A stretch of 64,000 bases of DNA from AWTP1-13 sp963840075 (GTDB lineage: Bacteria; Pseudomonadota; Alphaproteobacteria; Rhizobiales; Hyphomicrobiaceae). The position numbers were made by a program, and so were the translations under genes. The number at the start of each line of letters is the position of its first letter. Position 1 is the first letter of the stretch. Under the pieces are notes generated by a model. That model ran no database searches. It was not told the origin of the DNA and was given only the letters and a program-made list of their open reading frames with translations. The stretch lies in assembly GCA_963840075.1 (NCBI GenBank), contig CAWIXS010000034.1, positions 1 through 64,000 of the forward strand, in the 5' to 3' direction. This document shows, in pieces, positions 9,181 through 17,748 of this stretch.

Positions 9181-9214
9181 GCCGGGACGCTCCGGCCCGG
9201 CCGGCCGTCCCGGC
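9181..9214 (+). terminator. GC-rich hairpin after the porin gene
   Basis: GCCGGGACG and CGTCCCGGC form a perfect 9-bp stem with an internally pairing GC-rich loop, 10 bases after the porin stop. No U-tract follows, so it may stabilise the mRNA end rather than terminate alone. Confidence 0.5.
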
Positions 9215-9353
9215 TCTGCGCGTATTTCCCCTTGCCTTATTTCCGGCGGGAAGGTTTGTGTTAACGACGGATGCCGCTTGGCGTGCCGGCTGCACAAGGG
9301 CGGCGTCCCAAGGCCCCACGGTCAACTCCCTCACGAGGTCGCTCGGTGGTGCG

Positions 9354-9701
9354 ATGAGCGTTGCGAGCCACAGCCGCGGGATGCCTGAAGGCGATGGCTC
9401 GCTTCCCGCCTTCGTCGAGAGGGCGCAGCAGGACGCGCAGTGGCAGGCAGCGCTCGCACGCGCGGGCTACCGCCGGGTCAAGGCGGCCTTTGCGCGCCAG
9501 CTGCGCGAGTCCCCGAAGGTCGAGGTATTCTACGGCATCGAGCACCTCAGCCAGTGGCCGGCCATGGACTTCGTGCGTGACTGGCTCAAGACCGAGAAGC
9601 GGCGCTCCGTGGCGCGCGTGCGCTGGACCTTCGTGGGCGCGATGCTGGTGACCATCATCGCCGTTCTGTCGGTTGCGGCCGTTCTCGGGGTATGGCGCTG
9701 A
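9354..9701 (+). CDS. Hypothetical membrane-anchored protein
   Basis: A 115-residue protein with a charged helical N-terminal two-thirds (ERAQQDAQWQAALARAGYRR, VRDWLKTEKRR) and one C-terminal membrane helix (FVGAMLVTIIAVLSVAAVL), suggesting a tail-anchored inner membrane protein with its main part in the cytoplasm. I do not recognise a family. The start is taken as ATG 9354 although the ribosome site is weak. It precedes the two-gene oxidase-like pair by about 100 bases on the same strand. Confidence 0.55.
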   Translation: MSVASHSRGMPEGDGSLPAFVERAQQDAQWQAALARAGYRRVKAAFARQLRESPKVEVFYGIEHLSQWPAMDFVRDWLKTEKRRSVARVRWTFVGAMLVTIIAVLSVAAVLGVWR

Positions 9702-9798
9702 GGGCGGCCCGATGGTTCACTTCCCTCCTCGCACCGTGCTAGGCTGCGTGCGGGGGAAGAGTCGAGGGCGCAACAGGGACTTTGGAGGATTGTCGACC

Positions 9799-10428
9799 AT
9801 GCTTGCTCGCTGCGGATTGGCGGTGACCGGGGCGCTGGCTACGATGCTCGCGGTATTGCCGGTGTCGGCCCAGGAGCCGGCCAAGCTGACCCCCGCCCAG
9901 GAGCGGCGGGCGCTCGAGATCGAGGCATCGAGCAAGCCCCCCGCGATGTTCGCCAAGGCCACCCTGCTGCCGGGTCTGCCCGGCCTGGCCTCGACGGCGG
10001 CGGGGCGCATCGGCAAGAGCGTGCGTCCGCTCATCGTCCCCCTCGAAGCCCCCGGGCAGGTGGGAAGCAGCCGCGCCGTCGTCACGCGCTACGACTACGC
10101 CAGCGGCCTCACGACCCGCACGACGGTCGATCTCGACAGCGGCAAGGCGGTGCACGTGCGCCAGGATGCCAACTACCCGACGCCGCTGGCCAAGGAGGAG
10201 TACGAGCAGGCTCTGGCGCTGGCGCGCAAGTCGGTGCCCGACATCGATGCCATCATCAAGGCCGCGGCACCCGATGAGCTGCTGATCACGACGCAGCTGC
10301 CCCTCTACGCCAATCCCAGGCATCCGCGCTACGGCCATCGCCTGGTCGCGCTGCGGGTCGAGGCGCCGGAGGTCTCCGACAGGATCACGATCGATTTGAG
10401 CACCAACGAGATCGTTCGAGGGCATTGA
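9799..10428 (+). CDS. Secreted protein resembling the N-terminal domains of copper amine oxidase
   Basis: The 209-residue protein has a signal peptide cleaved near VSAQ. It then reads LTPAQERRALEIEASS, LIVPLEAPGQVGSSRAVVTR, TTVDLDSGKAVHVRQ and PLAKEEYEQALALARKSVP. The order of hydrophobic strand, basic strand, VDLxxGKxVxV and an acidic helix resembles the N2/N3 domains of copper amine oxidases. GGAGG lies 10 bases before the ATG. The next gene, 14 bases after its stop, encodes the catalytic domain of the same superfamily, so the two may form a split enzyme. The domain match is by eye and moderate. Confidence 0.5.
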   Translation: MLARCGLAVTGALATMLAVLPVSAQEPAKLTPAQERRALEIEASSKPPAMFAKATLLPGLPGLASTAAGRIGKSVRPLIVPLEAPGQVGSSRAVVTRYDYASGLTTRTTVDLDSGKAVHVRQDANYPTPLAKEEYEQALALARKSVPDIDAIIKAAAPDELLITTQLPLYANPRHPRYGHRLVALRVEAPEVSDRITIDLSTNEIVRGH

Positions 10429-10442
10429 GGCGTGAACGGGGG

Positions 10443-11810
10443 ATGGCGGGGCCGATGTTGCGTATTTCGAGGGGGCGGCTGCGTGCCGCCCTTGCGCTGC
10501 TGGCGCTGGGCTGCTGGGCCGGGCTCGCCGCCGGCGTAGCAGCCCAGGCCCAGGAGCCGACGCCGGGCCGCGCCCAGGAGCTGACGCAATACTTCCCGGC
10601 GGTGCCGGACGGAAAGCCTGCCCCCCGCGCCGAGAGCGGCTGGAAGATCTCCTGGCTGGTGCGCCAGCCGGGCACCCACGACTACGGCGGCTCTGCCGTC
10701 TGGGAGCTGCGCGACATCCGCTTCATGAAGGGCTACAACGCCGACGGCAGCGAGGATTGGGTCACTGTCCTCAACCGGCTCGCAATGGCCGAGATGTACG
10801 TGCCCTACCACGAGGGCACCTATTTCCTCGACGTGAGCGGCGGGGTCCTCGGCGGTGACGGCAAGCTCCATGCGTTCCACTTTCCGATGGTCAGGGCGAC
10901 GGAGGACTATCTGCCCAAGCACGGTGTCGTGCGGGCGACGCTGCACGACGACCGCTACGTCATCAGCGAGGTGGTCGACGACCATGTGCGCTGGATGGAC
11001 AACCGGAGCCGCGACCGGGTGCAGCGCGGCCAGGTCCTTCTTCTGTGGGCGACGCTGAACTCGGGGAACTACCGCTACATCCTGCGCTACAGCTTCGCCG
11101 ACGACGGCACCATCAGCGTGCGCGTGGCCGGCACGGCCGAGAACCTCGTGAGCCTCGATGCGGACGGCAGCGGCGACGACCATGCCACCCACCTGCACAT
11201 GGCGGCCTGGCGCATGGAGTTCCACCTCGGCGATCCCGAGCGCAACAGGATCGAGACCGTCCAGCGCCGGGTGAACCTCGTCAGCAAGGAGCCCTACCTG
11301 GAGCGCAAGCTCTTCGGGGGCGGACAGGAGGGCGGCATGGTCTGGAACGCCACGAGGTACACCACGCTCAAGATCACCAGCGGGGTGACCTTGAACCGCC
11401 ACGACCCGCCCCGCTACATCGCCTATGCGCTGCGCCCGGTGCGGACGGGGACGGTGCGCACGCGCTTCGATTTCACCAAGTACGATTTCTGGGTCACGCG
11501 GCTCAGGCCCGACAGCCCCCAGCGCGCGGTCGACGCGGCGGGATTGGAGCTGAGGTTCGTCGACGTGCCGAAGAACGTGAAGAGCCCCGAGCGGATCGAC
11601 GGCAAGGCGGTGGCGATCTGGCACACCTCCGGCCTCAACCACATCCCGCGCACCGAGGATTTCGGCGTGCGCGGCTACCGCTCGCAGAACGGCGTGGCGA
11701 TCGCGTCGTGGACCGGCTTCGACCTGGTGCCGGTGGATCTGTGGCACCAGACGCCCTTCCTGAAGCGCGAGCCCAGGCCCGTCTCCAAGGGACCCACGAG
11801 CCCCGGCTAG
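10443..11810 (+). CDS. Copper amine oxidase-like catalytic domain protein
   Basis: The 455-residue protein has a signal peptide (LRAALALLALGCWAGLAAG) and then only the catalytic beta-sandwich. Counterparts of the active residues are present at the right spacing: Asp130 in TYFLDVSGGVLG as base, Tyr210 in NYRY as the possible topaquinone precursor, His250 and His252 in THLHMAAWRMEF and His400 in SGLNHIPRTEDF as copper ligands. The usual motif is NY(D/E)Y; here Arg follows the Tyr. If active it would oxidise a primary amine in the periplasm to aldehyde, ammonia and hydrogen peroxide. The N-terminal domains seem to be encoded by the preceding gene. ATG 10455 is another possible start. Confidence 0.65.
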   Translation: MAGPMLRISRGRLRAALALLALGCWAGLAAGVAAQAQEPTPGRAQELTQYFPAVPDGKPAPRAESGWKISWLVRQPGTHDYGGSAVWELRDIRFMKGYNADGSEDWVTVLNRLAMAEMYVPYHEGTYFLDVSGGVLGGDGKLHAFHFPMVRATEDYLPKHGVVRATLHDDRYVISEVVDDHVRWMDNRSRDRVQRGQVLLLWATLNSGNYRYILRYSFADDGTISVRVAGTAENLVSLDADGSGDDHATHLHMAAWRMEFHLGDPERNRIETVQRRVNLVSKEPYLERKLFGGGQEGGMVWNATRYTTLKITSGVTLNRHDPPRYIAYALRPVRTGTVRTRFDFTKYDFWVTRLRPDSPQRAVDAAGLELRFVDVPKNVKSPERIDGKAVAIWHTSGLNHIPRTEDFGVRGYRSQNGVAIASWTGFDLVPVDLWHQTPFLKREPRPVSKGPTSPG

Positions 11811-11947
11811 CTCGCGCACTTTCCACCTCAGGTGGCAGGTCGCCATCGGGTCGATCTCCGAGCTTGGTGTGCGCGTCGCGTCGCCTCCTCCACCAACGTC
11901 ATCCCGGCGCCGCTCGCGCGCTTCACTCGCAATGGAAAGCGCGCTGG

Positions 11948-12874
11948 CTAAGCCAGCCCTTTGGCGCGGGGGTCGTGGCGGGCGAGGCGGGCGAGGAGAT
12001 AGCCGACCTCGGCGCGGGCGGTGGGCGACAGCGCGCTGCCCGGCTTGCGCTGGGCGTCGGACAGGATGGCGCCGCGCTGCTTCAGGATGTGCTTGCGCAC
12101 GGCAAGGCCGGGCCCCGGCTGCTGCTCGTAGCGCAAAAGCGGCAAGTGGGCATCGAAGAGATCGTGCGCCTCGTCGCGCTTGCCCGCCTTCTGCAGCCGC
12201 ACCAGGTCAACGAGCATCTCGGGGAAGGCGTAGCCTGTCATGGCGCCGTCCGCCCCGCGCTCCAGCTCGAAGTCGAGGAATATGCCGCCGTTGCCGGTGA
12301 GCACGGAGACCCGCCGCATGGCGCCCTCCTCGATCAGGCGCCGCACCGCGGTGAGTTTCTCGAGCCCCGGCCACTCCTCGTGCTTCAGCATGAAACAGGA
12401 CGCATGCGCCTCGACGATGCGGCGGATCGCCGGCACCGACATGACGACGCCGGTGCCGTAGGGGTAGTCCTGGATCACGAACGGCAAGTCGCTGCCGATC
12501 GCCTCCACCGCCTGCGCATAGTAGCCGGCCACCTGATCGTCAGTACGCACACTGCCCGGAGGGGCGATCATGACCCCGGCCGCGCCGGCGTCCATGACGC
12601 TGTGCGCCAGTGTGCGCATGGCCGCAAAGCCCGGCGCCGATACGCCGACGATCACCGGCAGCTTGCCGCTCGCTGCAATGACGCGGCGCGCGAAGCCGAC
12701 GGCCTCGGCGGTGTCGAGCTTGGTCGCCTCGCCCATCACGCCGAGGATGGTCATGCCGGAGACGCCGCAGCGCCGGTAGAACTCGACCATGCGCACGGCA
12801 GAGTCGTCGTCGAGCCGGCCGTCGTCGTGAAAGGGGGTGACGGCAATGGTGTAGACACCTGATGCTTCGCGCAC
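11948..12874 (-). CDS. Dihydrodipicolinate synthase/N-acetylneuraminate lyase family protein
   Basis: A 308-residue TIM-barrel aldolase with the family motifs in order: GVMGEATKLD (the GxxGE phosphate/carboxylate site), QDYPYGTG with the catalytic Tyr, and FMLKHEEWPG with the Schiff-base Lys. It starts with GTG after AGGAG. The family condenses or cleaves pyruvate-type oxoacids with aldehydes. The C-terminal part differs from true DapA and no lysine genes lie nearby, so a catabolic aldolase or dehydratase is more likely; the substrate cannot be read from sequence. Confidence 0.75.
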   Translation of the reverse strand: MREASGVYTIAVTPFHDDGRLDDDSAVRMVEFYRRCGVSGMTILGVMGEATKLDTAEAVGFARRVIAASGKLPVIVGVSAPGFAAMRTLAHSVMDAGAAGVMIAPPGSVRTDDQVAGYYAQAVEAIGSDLPFVIQDYPYGTGVVMSVPAIRRIVEAHASCFMLKHEEWPGLEKLTAVRRLIEEGAMRRVSVLTGNGGIFLDFELERGADGAMTGYAFPEMLVDLVRLQKAGKRDEAHDLFDAHLPLLRYEQQPGPGLAVRKHILKQRGAILSDAQRKPGSALSPTARAEVGYLLARLARHDPRAKGLA

Positions 12875-13079
12875 GGGACAGCTCCTGGTCGGCCTTCTCC
12901 GCCTTGTCTATCCCCGCCGCTCTCCGAGTGAAAGCCGCGCAGCCGCGCAAATCGCGCGCCGGCCGCTGGCGCATTTCCACTTCGTCGGGATCCAAGCGTG
13001 CGGTGCGTACTCCAGTCAGTGCGTCCGCCCGTGCCACTCCACCAGCGTCATCCCGGCGCCGCCAGGGCCTGAAAGGCCC

Positions 13080-13220
13080 GAGCGGGACTAGGCCGGACCC
13101 ATGCACTCGAGAACACACCATTGCATCCGGTGCTGCAACCCACCTCGGCGAGGGCGCGCTTTTTTACCGCTCCGAGAGCAGGCTGCAGGTGCATGGGGCC
13201 CGGGCTGGTCCCGCTTGCTC
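13080..13220. repeat. Long imperfect inverted repeat (MITE/REP-like)
   Basis: GAGCGGGACTAGGCCGGACC plus CATGCAC (13080-13106) pairs imperfectly with GTGCATGGGGCCCGGGCTGG plus TCCCGC (13189-13214), enclosing about 80 bases. The flank CCAGCGTCATCCCGGCG also occurs near 11895. It occupies most of the non-coding 12875-13282. Confidence 0.5.
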
Positions 13221-13282
13221 GCTTCGCTCCCACGCGGCTGCGCAACGTGGAATGCGCTGGTGCACATCATATGGTAACTGCT

Positions 13283-13999
13283 CTAGCGGCACGGCACATT
13301 GAAATCGACGTGGTAGTGGTCCTCGTGCGGCCACCACGCCTGCCGCGCGTTGAAGGTCATGCGGCTCATGGCGAGCGCGCCGGATTTGGTCGCCCTGAGC
13401 CTGGGCTGCAGGCGGGTGTCGAAGATGACGAGGCGGATCGAGATGCCGCGGGCGCGCGCCGCCTTGTCCAGCGCCAGGAGGTGCTGCCCAATGGCGTCGA
13501 AGTCGAGCTGGTAGGAGCCGGACTTGCCGCTCTTGTCGAAGCGCATGCCGTAGCCGAGCAGATGGAAGGGCGAGGTCGGTACCTCGGTCACCTGGCCCTC
13601 CGGCGTGCGCACCGGCACGTGAAAGTCGACGGAGGTGCCGTTGGCATGCGTCTTGTGCGGCGCAAAGCTGCCGCCCCAGGGCCATCCCGTCTCGGCGTAG
13701 ACGAAGCGCAGCTCGGGGTTGGACTTCTTCAGCTCCGCATAGGCGTCGCGCATGGCATCGCGCACGGCGCTGTGCACGAACGTGCGCCCCAGCATGAAGC
13801 CGAGGAGGCTGTAGGCGCGGTAGTTGTCGCCCCAGTAGGGCAGCCTGCGGCCGTCCTCGAGCCTGCCCTTCGCCACGGTGCCGCGACAGACGCTCGCGCG
13901 GGTGCTGTCGATCCCGAGCCACGCAATGTAGGCGGCAAATCCGCCTACGGACGCGACCGCCAGCAGGCAGATCGCAAGCAGGACGCGACGTATCCTCAT
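13283..13999 (-). CDS. LAS-type murein endopeptidase-like protein (MepA/M15 superfamily)
   Basis: The 238-residue protein starts MRIRRVLLAICLLAVASVGG, an uncleaved signal anchor or signal peptide. It contains the LAS metallopeptidase zinc motifs: HKTHANGTSVDFHVP (H-x6-D) and WWPHEDHYHVDF (HxH), separated by about 100 residues as in penicillin-insensitive murein endopeptidase. It would cleave peptide crosslinks of peptidoglycan in the periplasm. Longer than VanX-type enzymes and lacking cell-wall anchoring domains. It is divergent from the dehydrogenase gene that starts at 14172. Confidence 0.7.
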   Translation of the reverse strand: MRIRRVLLAICLLAVASVGGFAAYIAWLGIDSTRASVCRGTVAKGRLEDGRRLPYWGDNYRAYSLLGFMLGRTFVHSAVRDAMRDAYAELKKSNPELRFVYAETGWPWGGSFAPHKTHANGTSVDFHVPVRTPEGQVTEVPTSPFHLLGYGMRFDKSGKSGSYQLDFDAIGQHLLALDKAARARGISIRLVIFDTRLQPRLRATKSGALAMSRMTFNARQAWWPHEDHYHVDFNVPCR

Positions 14000-14171
14000 G
14001 GCTGCGACTTCGCGCTGTCCCCCGGAACGCCACGCCAATGGCGTGCATCCCTCGTAGCCGCTCTGCGGCGCCTGCACCAGCGAAAATCGAAGGTCAGGAT
14101 CGCACCTCGCGCCATCGACGCGGCGGCGGCAATCCTCCATCATGGCGCAAGTACTGGCGAGGGAACGTTCG

Positions 14172-15224
14172 ATGCCGAGAGTTCAAGCCGGGCGCCTGAA
14201 GGACATCGGCGCCGCTCTCCTGCGCGCCGCCGGCGCGTCGGAGGAGGAGGCCGAGGCTGTGGCCGTGGGCTGCGTCAATGCCAACCTCGTCGGCCACGAC
14301 TCGCACGGGATCATCGCCATCCCGACCTACATCGACCGCATCAAGGCCGGCCACATCGTGCCCGGCGCCCCGTGGACCATCGTGCAGGAATCGGCGGCAA
14401 CCACGGTGATCGACGGCAACTGGGGCTTCGGTTTCCATGTCAACGCCAAGGCGATGCAGCTCACCATCGAGAAGGCGAGGACGACCAACGTGGCGGCGTG
14501 CACCGTTTTCCGCCAGAGCCATGTCGGCCGCCTGGCGGCCTATCCGCTGATGGCGGCGAAGGAGGGCATGATCGGGATCGCCACCGCCGATTCCGGCCGC
14601 TCGCCCAAGATGGTGGCCCCGTTCGGCGGGCGCGAGGCGCGGCTCGGCACCAATCCGATCGCGATCGCCGTGCCGTCCGACCTCGAGGCGCCGTTCTATC
14701 TCGACATGGCAACCTCGGCGGTGGCCGCCGGCAAGGTGCTGCTGGCGGCGGCGCGCGCCGAGGAGATCCCGACGGGCTGGGTCGTCGGCAGCGACGGCAG
14801 GCAGACCACCGACCCGACCCAGCTCAAGAAGGGCGGCGCGCTGCTGCCGCTCGGGGGCACCGAGGGCTACAAGGGCAGCGGCCTCGCCGCCATGGTGGAG
14901 GTGCTGTGCGGGCTGCTCACCGGCCTCGGTTTCGGTGTGGAGCCGGCCGGGCGCCACAACGACGGGTGCTTCATGGCGGTATTCAAGGTGGAGGCCTTCC
15001 GCCCGCTCGCCGAGTTCAAGAAGGAGGTGGCCGAGTTCGCCCGCTACCTCAAGGCAACGCCGCCCGCGGAAGGCAGCTCCGGCGTGCTCTATCCGGGCGA
15101 GATCGAGCACCTGCGCGAGCAGGAGCGCAGCAAATCCGGTATCGACGTGGAGGACGCCACCTGGGCCAAGCTCTGCGCGCTCGCCGGCGCGTACGGCCTC
15201 ACCGCCGAGCTCGGATTGCAATAG
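14172..15224 (+). CDS. Malate/L-lactate dehydrogenase family (Ldh2/YlbC) oxidoreductase
   Basis: About 350 residues with the Ldh2-fold signatures GHDSHGI (His-Gly region of the active site), GNWGFGFHVNAKAM, RQSHVGRLAAYPLMA, RLGTNPIAIAVP and GGTEGYKGSGLA. The family reduces 2-oxoacids with NAD(P)H using a fold unlike classical lactate dehydrogenases; members act on malate, lactate, ureidoglycolate or delta-1-piperideine-2-carboxylate. Start chosen at 14172, where GAGGGAA precedes the ATG; 14142 would add ten residues. It is followed after about 110 bases by a flavin monooxygenase. Confidence 0.8.
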   Translation: MPRVQAGRLKDIGAALLRAAGASEEEAEAVAVGCVNANLVGHDSHGIIAIPTYIDRIKAGHIVPGAPWTIVQESAATTVIDGNWGFGFHVNAKAMQLTIEKARTTNVAACTVFRQSHVGRLAAYPLMAAKEGMIGIATADSGRSPKMVAPFGGREARLGTNPIAIAVPSDLEAPFYLDMATSAVAAGKVLLAAARAEEIPTGWVVGSDGRQTTDPTQLKKGGALLPLGGTEGYKGSGLAAMVEVLCGLLTGLGFGVEPAGRHNDGCFMAVFKVEAFRPLAEFKKEVAEFARYLKATPPAEGSSGVLYPGEIEHLREQERSKSGIDVEDATWAKLCALAGAYGLTAELGLQ

Positions 15225-15337
15225 CCCCCCGCAAGTGAGGTAGCATGCTCGCGTGGGGCATCACCTCATGTGGACGGGGCGCAGGCCCCATTGGCTTCGA
15301 GCGGCGCGCCGCACATCAGTCCGGGAGGAGGAGACGC

Positions 15338-16696
15338 ATGGCACGGCAGATGGTGATGGTCGGCTTCCTGCAGGCGCAGAACTGCACGAACCTGCCCTGC
15401 TCCTGGCGCCACCCCGAGTCGCGCGATGACGCCCACTCGGCGGCGTACTACCAGGAGATCGCGCGCGTTCTGGAAGCCGGCAAGTTCCACCTGGCGTTCT
15501 TCGACGACCGCCTGGCGATGCCCGACCGCTACGGCAACGATCATGCCGCGACCGTGGAGTACGGCGTCCGCGCCACCAAGATGGACCCGCTGATCGTCCT
15601 CATGACCATGGGCGCCGTCACCACCAGGCTCGGGCTCGCCTCGACCTGCTCCACCACCTACTTCGAGCCGTTCGACGTCGCCCGCCGTTTCGCCACGCTC
15701 GACCTGATGACGGGCGGGCGCGCCGGCTGGAACGTCGTCACCTCGGTCAACGACGGCGAGGCCCTCAACATGGGGCGCGAGGCGCATCTCGCCCACGACC
15801 TGCGCTACGACCGCGCCGACGAGTTCCTGGAGGTGGTGCTGGGGCACTGGGACACCTGGGACGACGGCGCCATCATCGTCGACAAGAAGACCGGCCGCTA
15901 CGCCGACCCGTCCAAGGTCAAGCGGCTCGACCACAAGGGCCGGTTCTTCACCTCGCGCGGACCCTTCACGGTGCCGCGCTCGCCGCAGGGCCACCCGGTG
16001 ATCGTCCAGGCCGGCGCCAGCGGACGCGGCCATCGCTTCGCCGGACGCTGGGGCGAGGTGATCTTCGCCGCCGCCAAGGACGTCGAGCTCGCCAGGGAGG
16101 GCTACCAGGCCGTGAAGGGCGAGGCGGCGCGGCTCGGCCGCAACCCGGACCACATCGGCATCTGCAACATCCTCATGCCCATCACCGGCGCCACCCGGGC
16201 GGAGGCCGAGGACAAGATGGCGATGATCTCCAAGCTGCCGATGGAGATCGATGCCCTGGCGCTGCTGGCCGAGGCGCTCAACTTCGACTTCGCCTCCAAA
16301 GGCATCGACGAGCCGTTCACGACGGAGGAGCTGCAGGGCATGCAGGGCATGCTCGGCATCCGCGACGGCGTGATCAGGCGCACCGGCAAGACCAATCCGA
16401 GCGCGCGCGACTTCATCACCGTGAGCGGCCGCGGGCTGGTGAAGGACGCCGTCGTCGGCGGTGCGAAGGAGATCGCCGACCAGATGGAGGACATGTTCGC
16501 GAGCGGCGGCTGCGACGGCTTCGTGGTGGCGGCGACCCACGTGCCCGGCGCCTATGCCGACTTCGTCACCCACGTGATCCCCGAGCTGCAGCGGCGCGGC
16601 CTCTATCACACCGACTATGCGGGAGCGACGCTGCGCGAGAACCTGGGCCTGCCGCGTGCCACGGTCGGCTCCTGGCAGCTCCCCCCGGCGCGCTGA
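15338..16696 (+). CDS. FMN-dependent monooxygenase, NtaA/SnaA/DszA family
   Basis: The 452-residue protein is a luciferase-fold (TIM-barrel) monooxygenase with typical blocks: SWRHPESRDDAHSAAYYQEI, FHLAFFDDRLAMPDRYG, TTYFEPFDVARRFATLDL, GRAGWNVVTSVND, LGHWDTWDDGAI and GHPVIVQAGASGRG. This class oxidises nitrilotriacetate, EDTA-like chelators, organosulfur compounds or pristinamycin precursors with FMNH2 supplied by a separate reductase, which is not nearby. GGAGGAGGAG lies before the ATG. The substrate is unknown. Confidence 0.85.
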   Translation: MARQMVMVGFLQAQNCTNLPCSWRHPESRDDAHSAAYYQEIARVLEAGKFHLAFFDDRLAMPDRYGNDHAATVEYGVRATKMDPLIVLMTMGAVTTRLGLASTCSTTYFEPFDVARRFATLDLMTGGRAGWNVVTSVNDGEALNMGREAHLAHDLRYDRADEFLEVVLGHWDTWDDGAIIVDKKTGRYADPSKVKRLDHKGRFFTSRGPFTVPRSPQGHPVIVQAGASGRGHRFAGRWGEVIFAAAKDVELAREGYQAVKGEAARLGRNPDHIGICNILMPITGATRAEAEDKMAMISKLPMEIDALALLAEALNFDFASKGIDEPFTTEELQGMQGMLGIRDGVIRRTGKTNPSARDFITVSGRGLVKDAVVGGAKEIADQMEDMFASGGCDGFVVAATHVPGAYADFVTHVIPELQRRGLYHTDYAGATLRENLGLPRATVGSWQLPPAR

Positions 16697-16762
16697 AACC
16701 GGCGATCGATTGAAGCGAGGCGGGTCCTCCCACTTGCGCCAACGGGATTCCCCTCCGTGTGG

Positions 16763-16822
16763 CCCCGCAGGGGCCAAAGCGAGCGAAGCTCGCTTGTGCG
16801 CCTTCGGCGCAGATGCGGGGAG
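16763..16822. repeat. Palindromic repeat family B, copy 2
   Basis: CCCCGCAGGGGCC, AAAGCGAGCGAAGCTCGCTT, CGCCTTCGGCG and TGCGGGGAGG repeat the 6107-6169 element almost base for base. The rest of 16697-17078 includes an AT-rich patch at 16995-17045, unlike the surrounding DNA; I see no gene there. Confidence 0.75.
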
Positions 16823-17078
16823 GTGGGGGGTCGTCAACTCGACGGCCGAGACAACCCGCCAGGCGCCTATGCCGGAGGCATGTCTTCTTCCGTCGCACGA
16901 TGTTGGGCCACTGAACAGCAAAGGGCGAGCGGACGAGCATCCGCTCGCTCACCCCGTGCGCCAACCTTCGCTTCGGCAAAATGCGACCCCGAAGCATTAA
17001 CAATATAATAGTCATAGAAATTTCCATTGTATTAAGTATAACTTCCACATGCAAAGTATCGGATTGACAGAGCCACCC

Positions 17079-17735
17079 TGGTTTGCTATCAGAATGCCAT
17101 CATCCCGCAGTTGTGAGCTATCTGCCAGCACATCGCCTACCTCCGCACCGACGGCATGCAGCCGTTGCAGCAATCGATCGTCCTGCGGCTGGCGGTTGCA
17201 CATTCCCACCTCGAAGCCGTCCACCCGTTCAGAGACGGTAACGGCCGTGTGGGCAGGCTGCTGTTGCGCCGAGATGGCGGTCGACGGCCGCGCTCCGCTC
17301 TACCTCGCGCCCTGCATCAGCATCGACAGGTACATCGAGGGGCTGAAAGCGGCCCAGCAGCGCCTGGACTACGCACCGCTCGTGAACGTCTTCAGCGATG
17401 CGATCGTGGCGACCGTTCGCGAAGCCGAGGTCACCATCGACGCCCTCGACCGCCTGTTGCCCATCTGGCGCGGACGCAGGAGATTGCGCGCCGGCTCGGC
17501 CGCCCTGAAGGCTCTCGATCTCCTGATCGGCTAACCGGTGATCACCGCAAGGCGGTTGGCCGAGCGGCTCGGGGTGACGTTTGCGGCAGCATACAAGGGG
17601 ATCGCGCAGCTGGTCGAAGCGGGCATCCTGAGCGAGCACGGCGGCAGAGCGCGCGGTCGAATGTTCGTCGCGGCCGACGTGCGGAGACTCTACAACCGAA
17701 CCTTTGGCGATGCGCCGATCCTGCCGGCCGCGTGA
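17079..17735 (+). pseudogene. Fic family protein (truncated, frameshift and stop)
   Basis: Pieces in different frames join into the C-terminal two-thirds of a Fic protein: IAYLRTDGMQPLQQS, the catalytic motif HPFRDGNGRVGR (17222-17257), then after a shift MAVDGRAPLYLAP and LDYAPLVNVFSDAIVATVRE, an in-frame TAA at about 17532, and a winged-helix C-terminus (ITARRLAERLGVTFAAAYK). Fic enzymes transfer AMP or other nucleotide groups to target proteins. The N-terminal domain is absent, a TGA lies early in the frame, and the start region is AT-rich. Family identity is firm; it is not functional as written. Confidence 0.8.
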
Positions 17736-17748
17736 GGCAGCGGCTGGC

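Noticed and set aside
11045..12862. A 605-codon plus-strand open frame
   Set aside because: It runs out of frame through the amine oxidase-like gene and antisense to the aldolase gene; it has no family features or ribosome site.
13121..15238. A 705-codon plus-strand open frame
   Set aside because: It spans the opposite strand of the murein endopeptidase gene and the wrong frame of the dehydrogenase gene.
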